DNA of 45,633 nt from a virus, in IMG/VR virus record IMGVR_UViG_3300048839_000848, positions 1-45,633 of that record; one strand, 5' to 3'. The notes beneath the pieces were generated by a model, which was not told the DNA's origin, searched no databases, and worked only from the letters and a program-made list of their open reading frames with translations. Shown here piece by piece: positions 30,928 through 38,690 of this stretch. Position 1 is the first letter of the stretch; the number at the start of each line of letters is the position of its first letter. A program made the translations under genes and the position numbers.

Positions 30928-31110
30928 ATGAGCGACGAAGCAAAGAACCGGCAGATCATGATGGTGTGTGCGGAGTTGGCGAAGGTGCTGGCTGGGTTGA
31001 TGCAGGCGCCGGCGCCGAAGGGCCAGCAGGTGATCATCCACGTGTCGAAGGACCGCCGCGACGTGTGGATCGAGCGACCGGCGGAGATCGTGCATATTCG
31101 CAGCGATTGA
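30928..31110 (+). CDS. Small protein at the end of the early region, function unknown
   Basis: 60 aa from an ATG; an in-frame GTG eight codons upstream is possible. SDEAKNRQIMMVCAELAKVLAGLM forms a helix and QQVIIHVSKDRRDVWIERPAEIVHI forms strands. No strong ribosome site is seen. It is the last gene before a clear terminator, so it closes the early transcript. Confidence 0.55.
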   Translation: MSDEAKNRQIMMVCAELAKVLAGLMQAPAPKGQQVIIHVSKDRRDVWIERPAEIVHIRSD

Positions 31111-31149
31111 GCCGGGCAGGATGACAACCGCATAGCGTGGCCGGCAACC

Positions 31150-31188
31150 GGAGCGCATTCTCACAGAGAGGATGCGCTCCGCTGTTTT
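31150..31188 (+). terminator. Rho-independent terminator of the early region
   Basis: GGAGCGCAT (31150-31158) pairs with ATGCGCTCC (31172-31180), with an inner CTC/GAG pairing, followed by GCTGTTTTT. The 20 bases before it (GCGTGGCCGGCAACC...) are shared with the terminator at 36.9 kb. Confidence 0.85.
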
Positions 31189-31279
31189 TGGAGGGGTGCG
31201 CCAGGTTTCGCATAGGCATAATTGAGGGGTAGGGGCGGGTGCGGCGGGCTGGCGCCCGCGGTTGGCTGGAACGTGAAAA

Positions 31280-31323
31280 GTTCCCAAAGTACCCTTTTGC
31301 GGGGGTGGGGGTTCCCAAAGTAC
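31280..31323 (+). repeat. Two direct repeats GTTCCCAAAGTAC before the small terminase gene
   Basis: The 13-base word is at 31280-31292 and 31311-31323, 31 bp apart (about three helical turns), immediately upstream of the proposed terS start. The gap from 31111 to 31328 otherwise holds a terminator and a GC-rich hairpin. Candidate binding site for a regulator or for the terminase at pac/cos. Confidence 0.6.
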
Positions 31324-31328
31324 GGGTT

Positions 31329-31865
31329 GTGAGCGCAGAAGAGACGATTTTCCCGGCAAGTCCAGATGTTCCAGGCCAGGCGCAGAGCCGCCGGGCGTAT
31401 CACGATCTGCTGGCGTCGTTGGAGTCGTTTGCCTGGTGGCAGGACTATCGTGACCTGGTTGGCCGCGGGTGGGACTGGCGCAAGGCGGTCTATATTGCGT
31501 GGCGGGCGTCACCGGTGCAGGGGCGCCAGCCGGAAACGCAGGACGAACTGGCGACGACTGTGTTGGGGTTGGCCAGCGACCGGGTGATCAGCAAGTGGCT
31601 GGAGAAGCACCCGGAAATGCAGGATGAGGTTGTGCGGATGCAGGCGGCGCCGCTGTTGCAGCACCGCCGGGATATCTACGAGGCGCTGGTGGCGGTGGCA
31701 CGGGACCCTGACCCGAAGGCTCATTCTGACCGCAAGCTGGCGCTGGAGATGCTCGGCGATTACCGGCCCCGAGCACAGGCGGATGTGGCGGTGACGAACG
31801 CCGATGCAGGGGTGCTGATTTACCTTCCCGACAATGGCAGAGAAGACAACGCAGATTCAGATTAG
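31329..31865 (+). CDS. terS: Terminase small subunit
   Basis: 178 aa from a GTG; GTGs at 31305 and 31239 are in frame, so the start is not certain, and no good ribosome site is seen. The N-terminal helices WWQDYRDLVGRGWDWRKAVYIAWRASP and VLGLASDRVISKWLEKHPEM form a helix-turn-helix DNA-binding part. The core (HRRDIYEALVAVARDPDPKAHSDRKLALEMLGDYRPR) is typical of small terminases. It selects phage DNA for packaging with the large subunit, whose gene overlaps its 3' end by 32 bp. The short repeats just upstream may be its target. Confidence 0.8.
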   Translation: MSAEETIFPASPDVPGQAQSRRAYHDLLASLESFAWWQDYRDLVGRGWDWRKAVYIAWRASPVQGRQPETQDELATTVLGLASDRVISKWLEKHPEMQDEVVRMQAAPLLQHRRDIYEALVAVARDPDPKAHSDRKLALEMLGDYRPRAQADVAVTNADAGVLIYLPDNGREDNADSD

Positions 31866-33255
31866 GGCGCAGGCGGGGCCGCAGGAGGTGTTCCTGGCGT
31901 CGCCGGCTGACCTGGTGATTTATGGCGGCGCGGCGGGCGGCGGGAAGTCGTTCGCCCTGCTGCTGGAGCCGCTGCGTCATGTGCGCAATGGGCAGTTCAA
32001 CGCGGTGATCTTCCGGCGCACGTCGGTGCAGGTGCGCAACCCCGGCGGGCTGTGGGATGAGTCGATGAAGGTTTACCCGCTGCTGCAGGCGACGCCGCGG
32101 GAGTATCTGTTGGAGTGGCAGTTCCCCAGCGGCGCCACGGTGAAGTTTGCGCACATGGAACATGAGAAGAACCGGCTGGACTGGCAGGGCAGCCAGATTC
32201 CGTTGATTGCATGGGATGAGCTGACCCACTTCACGCGGGATCAGTTCTTCTACATGCTGAGCCGCAATCGTTCGCTGTGTGGCGTGCGGCCGTACATGCG
32301 GGCGACGTGCAACCCGACGCCCGACGACGACCCGGTGGGCGGGTGGGTGCATGAGTTCGTGGGCTGGTATATCGGCGAGGATGGCTATGCGCTGCTGGAG
32401 CGTTCGGGCGTGGTGCGCTGGTTTGTGGTGGTGAACGATGAACTGCGCTGGGCGGATGACCCGGCGACGCTGCGGGCGCAGTATCCGGGCAGTGAGCCGA
32501 AGTCGTTCACGTTCATTCTGTCGAGTGTGTTCGACAACAAGATTCTGCTCGATGCAGATCCGGGCTATCTGGCGAATTTGATGGCGCTGCCGCTGGTGGA
32601 CCGGGAACGGCTGCTTGGCGATGGGCAGCGCGGCGGGAACTGGAAGATCAAGCCGTCGGCGGGGAAGGTGTTCAACCGGGGTTGGTTCGAGATTGTGGAG
32701 GCGGCGCCGGCGGCTTCGACGGCTTCGACAAGCTCAGCCACAGGTGGCGGGCGCACGGTGCGCTTCTGGGACCTGGCGGCGACAGAAAAGAGCGTGGCCA
32801 AAGCTGACCCTGACTACACGGCGGGGGTGCTGATGCGGCGGGTGGGTGATGTCTACTACATCCTCGACGCCATTGCGGTGCAGGAGGCGCCGGGGCGGGT
32901 GGATGCGCTGCTGCGCAACACGGCGAGCCAGGACGGGGCGCAGGTGGCGATCCGCTTCGAGCGGGAGGGCGGCGCCAGTGGGGTGCGCGATGCGCGCAAC
33001 ACGGCGGCGCTGCTGGCCGGGTATGACGTGCGCGCGGTGCAGCCGCAGGGTGACAAGGTGATGCGGGCGAAGGGGCTGGCGGCGCAGGCGGAAGCGGGGA
33101 ATGTGAAGCTGGTGCGCGGCGCGTGGAATGACCGGTTTCTGCGCACGCTGCACGCGTTCCCAGAAGGGGCGCATGACGATGAGGTGGACGCGGCGAGCGG
33201 CGCGTTCAATGACCTGGTGAAAATGGTTCGGGAGCAGGGGACTGTTCGGGGGTGA
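31834..33255 (+). CDS. terL: Terminase large subunit (packaging ATPase and nuclease)
   Basis: 473 aa. ATPase domain: Walker A GGAAGGGKS at about 31-39, then WDEL (LIAWDELTHF, catalytic Asp-Glu) at about 125-135. The C-terminal RNase H-like nuclease starts at about 310 (RFWDLAATEKS, first catalytic Asp) and includes GVRDARNTAALL and HDDEVDAASGA (last acidic pair). Between the domains, at about 292-306, the linker AAPAASTASTSSATGGG is encoded by a GCTTCGACAAGCTCAGC repeat, so a host-like repeat was tolerated in the hinge. It packages DNA through the portal encoded next. Confidence 0.95.
   Translation: MAEKTTQIQIRAQAGPQEVFLASPADLVIYGGAAGGGKSFALLLEPLRHVRNGQFNAVIFRRTSVQVRNPGGLWDESMKVYPLLQATPREYLLEWQFPSGATVKFAHMEHEKNRLDWQGSQIPLIAWDELTHFTRDQFFYMLSRNRSLCGVRPYMRATCNPTPDDDPVGGWVHEFVGWYIGEDGYALLERSGVVRWFVVVNDELRWADDPATLRAQYPGSEPKSFTFILSSVFDNKILLDADPGYLANLMALPLVDRERLLGDGQRGGNWKIKPSAGKVFNRGWFEIVEAAPAASTASTSSATGGGRTVRFWDLAATEKSVAKADPDYTAGVLMRRVGDVYYILDAIAVQEAPGRVDALLRNTASQDGAQVAIRFEREGGASGVRDARNTAALLAGYDVRAVQPQGDKVMRAKGLAAQAEAGNVKLVRGAWNDRFLRTLHAFPEGAHDDEVDAASGAFNDLVKMVREQGTVRG
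32712..32740. repeat. GGCTTCGACAAGCTCAGCC repeat inside terL
   Basis: A direct doublet of GGCTTCGAC followed by AAGCTCAGCC, in frame in the linker between the ATPase and nuclease domains. Same family as 24667 and 25041. Confidence 0.8.
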
Positions 33256-33258
33256 GCG

Positions 33259-34611
33259 ATGGCGAGTGATCTGGAATTGGCGGTGGCGGCGCTGACGGGG
33301 AAGAAGCGGCGCTATGATGCGCTCTGGCGCTACTATGACGGCGAGCAGCCGCTGGTCTATTCGAGTGAAAAGCTGAAGGAAATCTTCAGCGGCCTCGAAG
33401 CGCGCTTCACGGAGAACTGGTGTGCGGTGGTGGTGGACAGCGTGCTCGACCGGCTGGAACTGTACACGCCGACGGTGGCCGGGGATGAAGCGTTGGCGGC
33501 GCAACTGGCGGGCCTTTGGGAGCAGACGGGGCTGGTGGACGATGAGTATGGCGTGCATGAGGATGTAACGGTCACGGGGGAATCGTTCGTGGTGGCCTGG
33601 CCGGACGAGGAAGAGGGCGTGGTGCAGGCGTTCCACAACGACGCCCGGCTCTGCCATGCGGAGTATGACGCGGAGAACCCGCGGCAGATGCGCTTTGCGG
33701 CGAAGTGGTGGAACAACGGCGACGGCATCCGCCTGACGCTCTACTATGCGGATCGGCTGGAATACTACGCCAGCCGGCGCTCGTACAAGGCGGGGGAGAC
33801 GCCGACGGCGAAGGCGTTCGAGCCGTGGGCGTCGGGGCCGGACGGTGCGACGGTGGCGGAGAACCCTTACGGGCAGATTCCGGTCTTTCATTTCCGGTCC
33901 AACCGGCGCAAGCCGAAGTCGCAACTGGTGAACGTGGTGGAGGTGCAGGACGCGGTGAACAAGCTGCTGGCCGACATGATGGTGGCGGCGGAGTTCGGGG
34001 CATTTCCGCAGCGCTATGTGATCAGCAGCGCGGGCATCGCCAACCTGAAGAACAACCCCAATGCCATCTGGGACCTGGTGGCGGCGGAACAGGGGATGCA
34101 GGCGACGACGCCGGGGCAGTTTGCGGCGACGGAGTTGCAGAACTATCTGAATGCGATCAACAAGCTGTCGGCGGACATCGGCATCATTACGCGCACGCCG
34201 CGCCACTATTTCTATCAGCAGGGCGGCGACCCCAGCGGCGAGGCGCTGCTGGCGATGGAGGCGCCGCTGACGAAGAAGACGCACCGGCTGCAGCAGACGT
34301 TGGTTCCGACGTGGCGCGATCTGGCGGCGTTTCTGCTGCGCTTGCAGGAACAGGAGGTGACGACGCAGCAGATCCGGGTGGTCTATGCGCCGGTGGAGAC
34401 GGTGCAGCCGCGCTCGACGGCGGAGATTCGCAAGCTGGCGGTGGAGGCCGGGGTGCCGCTGCGCACGCATCTGCGGCGGGCGGAGAACTGGTCTGAGAAG
34501 GATGTGGCACAGTTGGATGATGACCGGGCGGCGGAGCGGCTGGCCGAGCGGAGTTATGCGGATGCGGTGTTGGGCGCGGCGCAGCGGGACTTTGACCGCG
34601 GTGTGGTGTAG
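33259..34611 (+). CDS. Portal protein (SPP1 gp6-like)
   Basis: 450 aa, starting 3 nt after terL. RRYDALWRYYDGEQPLVYSSEKLKE and FTENWCAVVVDSVLDRLEL at the start, then GESFVVAWPDEEEGV, NPYGQIPVFHFR and LVNVVEVQDAVNKLLADMMVAAEF, follow the SPP1 gp6-type portal pattern in order and spacing. The length is normal for the family. The portal forms the dodecameric DNA gate of the head and binds the terminase. Confidence 0.92.
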   Translation: MASDLELAVAALTGKKRRYDALWRYYDGEQPLVYSSEKLKEIFSGLEARFTENWCAVVVDSVLDRLELYTPTVAGDEALAAQLAGLWEQTGLVDDEYGVHEDVTVTGESFVVAWPDEEEGVVQAFHNDARLCHAEYDAENPRQMRFAAKWWNNGDGIRLTLYYADRLEYYASRRSYKAGETPTAKAFEPWASGPDGATVAENPYGQIPVFHFRSNRRKPKSQLVNVVEVQDAVNKLLADMMVAAEFGAFPQRYVISSAGIANLKNNPNAIWDLVAAEQGMQATTPGQFAATELQNYLNAINKLSADIGIITRTPRHYFYQQGGDPSGEALLAMEAPLTKKTHRLQQTLVPTWRDLAAFLLRLQEQEVTTQQIRVVYAPVETVQPRSTAEIRKLAVEAGVPLRTHLRRAENWSEKDVAQLDDDRAAERLAERSYADAVLGAAQRDFDRGVV

Positions 34612-34629
34612 AGATTGGGAGATTACGGG

Positions 34630-34677
34630 CGACAAGTCTTTGTTGTGGGAGCAAAAGTCAGGCGCCCCTACGGGGCA
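34630..34677. repeat. 48-bp repeat, copy A (dispersed arm plus GCGCCCC hairpin)
   Basis: CGACAAGTCTTTGTTGTGGG is followed by AGCAAAAGTCAGGCGCCCCT and GGGGC. A near-identical copy is at 40749-40796. Both stand just before a small late gene. The second part is itself a hairpin (GCCCC/GGGGC). A short AGATTGGGAGATT stretch lies directly before it (34611-34625). Confidence 0.8.
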
Positions 34678-34686
34678 GGTGGGGTG

Positions 34687-34977
34687 ATGGCAACCTGGAG
34701 ACGCAAGCGTAAGCGGGTGAACTGGGGTGCGATTGAGTACGGTTGGAACACCTATGAGGAGAAAGAGGGCATGGCGGTCGGTGGCAGTGTGACGGCGGCG
34801 TATCGCTGCCAGGTGAGCGAGTACAAGTTGACGGCGACGTCCACGAGCGCGCCGCGGAATGAATGCGCCAACGTGGAGGCGGCGGTGGCCATCCTGGAGC
34901 GCGGGGAGGCGTGCACCGTGGCGAGTGCGGACATTCCGCAGTTGCGCCAGCGGCTGGCCGGGCTGGGGGTGGCGTGA
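34687..34977 (+). CDS. Small head-module protein, function unknown
   Basis: 96 aa from an ATG behind a G-rich AGGTGGGGTG. The N-terminus is very basic (TWRRKRKRVNWG), the rest is mixed (YRCQVSEYKLTATSTSAPRNECANVEAAVAILERGEACTV). It lies between portal and the minor head protein. No family is recognised. Its stop overlaps the following GTG. Confidence 0.6.
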   Translation: MATWRRKRKRVNWGAIEYGWNTYEEKEGMAVGGSVTAAYRCQVSEYKLTATSTSAPRNECANVEAAVAILERGEACTVASADIPQLRQRLAGLGVA

Positions 34978-35108
34978 CAATGGCTGACTTGGCGGCGGTA
35001 CTTTGCATCCTCTCCCTGCTGACCATTCTCGGTGGGGGTGTGTTGTTTCTGCTGTACGGCGTGCGCGGCACGGTGGCCATGCTGCGCCAGTGGCTGGACC
35101 AAAGGTAA
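34974..35108 (+). CDS. Tiny single-span membrane protein
   Basis: 44 aa from a GTG in a GTGA overlap, or 42 aa from the ATG two codons later. Residues about 4-28 (MADLAAVLCILSLLTILGGGVLFLLYGV) are one membrane helix, followed by a short basic amphipathic end. A membrane peptide inside a head-gene cluster is unusual. Perhaps related to the toxin-bearing minor head protein behind it, but this is speculative. Confidence 0.5.
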   Translation: MTMADLAAVLCILSLLTILGGGVLFLLYGVRGTVAMLRQWLDQR

Positions 35109-35112
35109 GACG

Positions 35113-36591
35113 ATGCCGCCGGTTGTGATTGACATGATGCAGAGTTGGCGCGCTGACTTGCTGCGCGGGGATGCGGCGATGCAGCAGGAGATGGCGCAGC
35201 AGTGGCTGGGCGTGGAGCAGGCGCTGCAGGCGCAGGTGGATGCGCTCGCCCTGGAGCTGCAAGGCGGCGGGCGGGTGACGATGGGCCACTTGCAGCGCTC
35301 CCGGCGCTATCAGCAGTTGATGGGCCAGGTGGACGATGAACTGGGGAAGTATGCCCGTTTTGTCGAAGGGCGGGTGGAGAACCGGCAGCAGGCGCTGCTG
35401 AATGCGGCCATCTCGCACAGCCAGGCGGCGATCAATGCGGTGGCCACCGAGGCGGAGATGTTGGTGCAGTTCAACCGGCTGCCGGTGTCGGCGGTGGAGA
35501 ACATGGTCGGCCTGACGGGCGCAGGGACGCGGGTGCGCGACATCCTGGCGGATGCGAGCCGGGCGGGGCCGGAGGCGCTGCGCCAGCGGCTGGTGGATGG
35601 GATTGCGCTGGGTTGGAATCCGTTGAAGACGGCGCGGGATGCGCTGCGCAATGGGCTGGCGCAGAGTTTCACACGCATGGCGACGATTGCGCGCACGGAG
35701 ACGCTGCGGGTGTACCGGCAGACGACGCTGGAAAGCTACCGGCAGAGCAATGTGGTGGTGGGGTATCGGCGGCTGGCGGCGAAGGATGAGCGGACGTGTC
35801 TGGGCTGCTTGATGGCGGATGGGCAGTTTTACACGAAGGATCAGCCGTTTGATGCCCATCCAAACTGCAGATGCGCAGCGATACCGGTATTGAACAAAGG
35901 CACCCCGATTGACTACGAGACCGGACAGGAGTGGTTTGCCCGGCAACCGGAGAGCGTGCAGCGGCGGATGCTTGGCCCAGGCCGGTGGGATTTGCTGCAG
36001 CGAGGTGACATTTCGCTGCATGACTTGGTGACGCTCCAACCGGACGATACATGGGGTGGGGCGCTGGCGCCCACCACGGTGGGGCGGTTGGCTGCGTTGG
36101 GCAGGCGGGATGGGATGGTGGATGCTCGGAATATGTTGGGCGTTTCGGCAGAGGCGCGGCGGATTCAGTGGGAGTGGGTGCACGGCAGCCGCACCCGCCC
36201 TTCGGTTGTGTTGAAGGAAACCTTATCACGTGCGTTGGGTGTGGAAGGTGTTGTGTTCAACCCTGCCGGGTTTGTTGTCTCTCAAGATGAGATTGAGTTA
36301 ATGCAAGGCGCTGTGCAGGAAATTTACGAACGAACCCAACAGTATTTAAGAGACCAGGGCATTCGCTCGATGCACTTGTTTCGCGGTGTGAAAGGCGCTA
36401 CAATGGAACCGGGTGTTATTGAATCGTGGACGAGTGATGTAAGTACTGCTGTTCGGTTTAACGGGTTTCGGGTATTCGAGGAAAACATACCGGCTGAACG
36501 AATTTTTCTTTATCATCGCGGTCCTGGTTGGCGTAATGGCAAGTTTGGCGAACAGTATGAGTATTTGGTTTTGGGAAGTGAGCCAAAGTGA
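35113..36591 (+). CDS. Minor head protein (MuF type) fused to an ADP-ribosyltransferase-like toxin domain
   Basis: 492 aa. Residues about 1-265 are a phage Mu F/SPP1 gp7-like minor head protein, with helices, FTRMATIARTETLRVYRQTTLESYR, and the zinc pattern C229-C232-H249-C252-C254 (CLGC ... HPNCRC). Residues about 375-490 show an R-S-E type ADP-ribosyltransferase order: LFRG (R424), ESWTSD (S438/S441), and GEQYE (E480/E483). The DNA for this part is AT-richer than the front. MuF proteins with C-terminal toxin domains, including ADP-ribosyltransferases, are known from temperate phages. The toxin would travel in the virion and act in the infected or a competing cell. The target is unknown. Confidence 0.82.
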   Translation: MPPVVIDMMQSWRADLLRGDAAMQQEMAQQWLGVEQALQAQVDALALELQGGGRVTMGHLQRSRRYQQLMGQVDDELGKYARFVEGRVENRQQALLNAAISHSQAAINAVATEAEMLVQFNRLPVSAVENMVGLTGAGTRVRDILADASRAGPEALRQRLVDGIALGWNPLKTARDALRNGLAQSFTRMATIARTETLRVYRQTTLESYRQSNVVVGYRRLAAKDERTCLGCLMADGQFYTKDQPFDAHPNCRCAAIPVLNKGTPIDYETGQEWFARQPESVQRRMLGPGRWDLLQRGDISLHDLVTLQPDDTWGGALAPTTVGRLAALGRRDGMVDARNMLGVSAEARRIQWEWVHGSRTRPSVVLKETLSRALGVEGVVFNPAGFVVSQDEIELMQGAVQEIYERTQQYLRDQGIRSMHLFRGVKGATMEPGVIESWTSDVSTAVRFNGFRVFEENIPAERIFLYHRGPGWRNGKFGEQYEYLVLGSEPK

Positions 36592-36842
36592 AACGTCGCA
36601 TCGTCTATGATATGAACGGATTGCCAGTTACGCGGTTTTCGCCTGAGAGCGATGCGGACATGGCGGAGTTGTATCGTATGGTTGAACGCGGTGAGTTAGA
36701 TATGCGCGAGAGCTTTGGGGATGATCCTGAACTGTGGGAACGTGTAAGAGTGGAACAGCGAGAAGTTGAACTGGAGCGGAAAGAGTATGTGATTGTCAAC
36801 GGTGTGCTTAGATTGCAAGACGCACCGTCCGACAAGAAATGA
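36588..36842 (+). CDS. Small protein coupled to the MuF-toxin gene, possible immunity protein
   Basis: 84 aa from a GTG in a GTGA overlap with the toxin gene. Acidic (SPESDADMAELYRMVERGELDMRESFGDDPELWERV), with the AT-richer codon use of the toxin domain. This suggests that both were gained together. Small acidic partners behind polymorphic toxin domains are often immunity proteins. That is inference; no immunity family is recognised. Its last codons lie in a dispersed inverted repeat. Confidence 0.65.
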   Translation: MKRRIVYDMNGLPVTRFSPESDADMAELYRMVERGELDMRESFGDDPELWERVRVEQREVELERKEYVIVNGVLRLQDAPSDKK

Positions 36843-36855
36843 TTGTGGGACGGTA
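36825..36855. repeat. Dispersed inverted repeat at the end of the toxin cassette
   Basis: ACCGTCCGACAA and TTGTGGGACGGT pair at 11 of 12 positions around GAAATGA, whose TGA is the stop of the upstream gene. It may end transcription or mark the edge of the imported segment. Confidence 0.85.
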
Positions 36856-36934
36856 GACAGGCGCAAACATTTGTGCTAGACTACCTCTAGCCCGGTGATG
36901 GGCGATAACTTGATATGCGTGGCCGACAACCGGA

Positions 36935-36966
36935 GCGCACTCTCTTTTTTGAGGGTGCGCTTTTTT
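36935..36966 (+). terminator. Rho-independent terminator before the scaffold gene
   Basis: GCGCACTCTC pairs with GAGGGTGCGC (one G-U) around TTTTTT, followed by TTTTTTG. The 20 bases in front (GCGTGGCCGACAACCGGAG) copy those before the terminator at 31.15 kb. So the scaffold and capsid genes must have their own promoter or read-through. Confidence 0.9.
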
Positions 36967-36989
36967 GTTGGCGAGCAGGGCGGCGGGCG

Positions 36990-37058
36990 GCGTGATGCCA
37001 AGCGTCGAGCGTGATGCAAAGTCTTCCGGCGTGATGCCAATTCCCAGGAGCGTGATGC
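36990..37058 (+). repeat. Four GCGTGATGC direct repeats before the scaffold gene
   Basis: GCGTGATGC stands at 36990, 37009, 37029 and 37050, with spacings of 19, 20 and 21 bp. The last copy lies between the AGGAG ribosome site and the ATG. Regular spacing near two helix turns suggests a cooperative protein-binding array, or an RNA-binding element for translation control of the scaffold. Confidence 0.65.
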
Positions 37059-37062
37059 GAAT

Positions 37063-37635
37063 ATGAGTGAGGATGCTTTGAACAACGAGGGCGCGTCCGG
37101 CGCTGGCCAGCAGGGCGGCGAGAATGGCGACAGGGACGGGACCGGGGCGGCCAGCAACGGCGCACCGGTGTCGTTCGATGAGTGGCTGAACGGCCAGGCC
37201 GACGAGGTGAAGTCGCTGGTGACGGGTAGCATTGGGAAGCTGCAGAACGCGCTGAATGATGAGCGGACGCAGCGGCGGTCGCTGGCGAAGCAGATCGACG
37301 ATCTGTCGAAGCAGGCGGAACAGGGCAGCCAGTTGCGCGCCCAGTTGGAGAAGCTGAGCGGCGATTTCGAGAGCGCCAGCCGCAAGGCGACGTTCTACGA
37401 GTCGGCGCCGGCAGAGGTGACGAACCTGCGGCTGGCGTGGCTGGTGGCGAATGACGCCGACTTGATCGACAAGGACGGCAAGACGAACTGGGCGGCGCTG
37501 AGAACAGCGGCGCCGGAGTTGTTCAAGCGGGTGACGCCGCCGGCGAATGCCGGGGCGGGGGCGAAGCAGACCGGCGTGGACGATGGGCGCAGCATGAATG
37601 CGTTCATCCGGGCTGCGTCCGGGCGTGGTGGGTGA
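37063..37635 (+). CDS. Capsid scaffolding protein
   Basis: 190 aa. A Gly/Asn-rich acidic N-terminus is followed by a long coiled-coil region at about 60-110 (KLQNALNDERTQRRSLAKQIDDLSKQAEQGSQLRAQLEKL). The end contains LRLAWLVANDADLIDKDGKTNWAALRTAAPELF, which is typical of phage scaffold (DUF4355/gp20-like) C-termini. It sits directly before the major capsid protein, where scaffolds lie. AGGAG is 12 nt before the ATG. Confidence 0.85.
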   Translation: MSEDALNNEGASGAGQQGGENGDRDGTGAASNGAPVSFDEWLNGQADEVKSLVTGSIGKLQNALNDERTQRRSLAKQIDDLSKQAEQGSQLRAQLEKLSGDFESASRKATFYESAPAEVTNLRLAWLVANDADLIDKDGKTNWAALRTAAPELFKRVTPPANAGAGAKQTGVDDGRSMNAFIRAASGRGG

Positions 37636-37659
37636 TGCAGTTGATTCAGGAGGAGTGAG

Positions 37660-38607
37660 ATGCCAGTCTACAACAGTGTGATTTCGAGAACGGATGCGGA
37701 GGCGCTGATCCCTGAGCAGGTGAGCCAGGAGATTGTGAAGCACGTGCCGCAGCAGTCGGTTTTTCTGCGCATGGCGCGGCGTCTGCCGAACATGAGCAGC
37801 AAGAAGACCCGGATGCCGGTGCTGGCGGCGCTGGTGAGCGCCTATTTCGTGAACGGCGACACCGGGCTGAAGCAGACCACGCGGTCGCAGTGGGAGAACA
37901 AGTATATCGAGGCTGAAGAGTTGGCCGCGATTGTGCCGATCCCGGAAGCGGTGCTGGATGACAGCGAATATGACGTGTGGGGCGAGCTGCGCCCGCTGCT
38001 GATCGAGGCGCTGGGCGTGGCCATCGACCAGGCTGTGTTCTACGGCACGAATGCGCCCTCTTCGTGGCCCACGGCGATTGTAACGGCGGCTGCGGCGGCC
38101 GGGCACACGGTGACGCTGGGCACGGGCGCCGACATCTATGACGACATCATGGCGGATGGCGGCGTGCTGAGCAAGGTGGAATCCGATGGCTTTGCGGTGA
38201 CGGGCCATGTGGCGGCGCTGAGCATGAAGGCGAAGCTGCGCGGGCTGCGCGACGGGGCGACGGGTGTGCCGATCTTCAGCCGCACGCCGCAGGCGGCCAC
38301 GCCGTATGAACTGGATGGGGTGCCGATGGACTTCCCGACCAATGGTTCGGTGGACCCGGCGACCTCGCTGCTGATCTCCGGCGACTACCAGCAGGCGATG
38401 TACAGCATCCGCCAGGATGTGACGTACAAGGTGCTCGACCAGGCGGTGATCCAGGATGGCGCCGGGGCGATCATCTACAACCTGGCGCAGCAGGACATGG
38501 TGGCGCTGCGGGTGACGATGCGCCTGGGCTGGCAGTTGCCGAACCCGGTGAACCGGGTGCAGGCGGTGGCGGCGAACCGCTATCCGTTTGCGGTGCTGCT
38601 GCCGTAG
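37660..38607 (+). CDS. Major capsid protein (HK97 fold)
   Basis: 315 aa with a strong CAGGAGGAG ribosome site. The order is that of HK97-type capsids: LIPEQVSQEIVKHVPQQSVFLRMARRLPNMSSKKTRMPVL (N-arm and P-domain strand), YIEAEELAAIVPIPEAVLDD (E-loop), a helix ELRPLLIEALGVAIDQAVFYGT (long spine helix), then A-domain strands to the end. The length is normal without a protease-cleaved delta domain, fitting a separate scaffold. Confidence 0.93.
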   Translation: MPVYNSVISRTDAEALIPEQVSQEIVKHVPQQSVFLRMARRLPNMSSKKTRMPVLAALVSAYFVNGDTGLKQTTRSQWENKYIEAEELAAIVPIPEAVLDDSEYDVWGELRPLLIEALGVAIDQAVFYGTNAPSSWPTAIVTAAAAAGHTVTLGTGADIYDDIMADGGVLSKVESDGFAVTGHVAALSMKAKLRGLRDGATGVPIFSRTPQAATPYELDGVPMDFPTNGSVDPATSLLISGDYQQAMYSIRQDVTYKVLDQAVIQDGAGAIIYNLAQQDMVALRVTMRLGWQLPNPVNRVQAVAANRYPFAVLLP

Positions 38608-38616
38608 GTAGGGCGC

Positions 38617-38651
38617 AGAGATTGAGAGATTGAGCGATTGCGAGATTGGGA
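38617..38651. repeat. GAGATTGAGA tandem words behind the capsid gene
   Basis: Four words of the form GAGATTG or GCGATTG in a row, between capsid and next gene. Same family as 21041-21066. Confidence 0.65.
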
Positions 38652-38690
38652 GACTGCGGTCGCCCGGTCATTGACAAGGAGATAGGTGAG

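Noticed and set aside
24667-32740. Insertion sequence footprints
   Set aside because: No transposase gene or target duplications are seen. The short words are better described as small dispersed repeats.
32734-36183. A very long open frame of 1149 codons on the minus strand
   Set aside because: It lies opposite terminase, portal and minor head genes with clear motifs. Its translation is Arg/His/Pro-rich low-complexity sequence, a by-product of GC-biased third positions.
36808-38208. A 466-codon minus-strand frame opposite scaffold and capsid genes
   Set aside because: Same antisense effect. The plus-strand genes have family motifs and ribosome sites, the antisense product has none.
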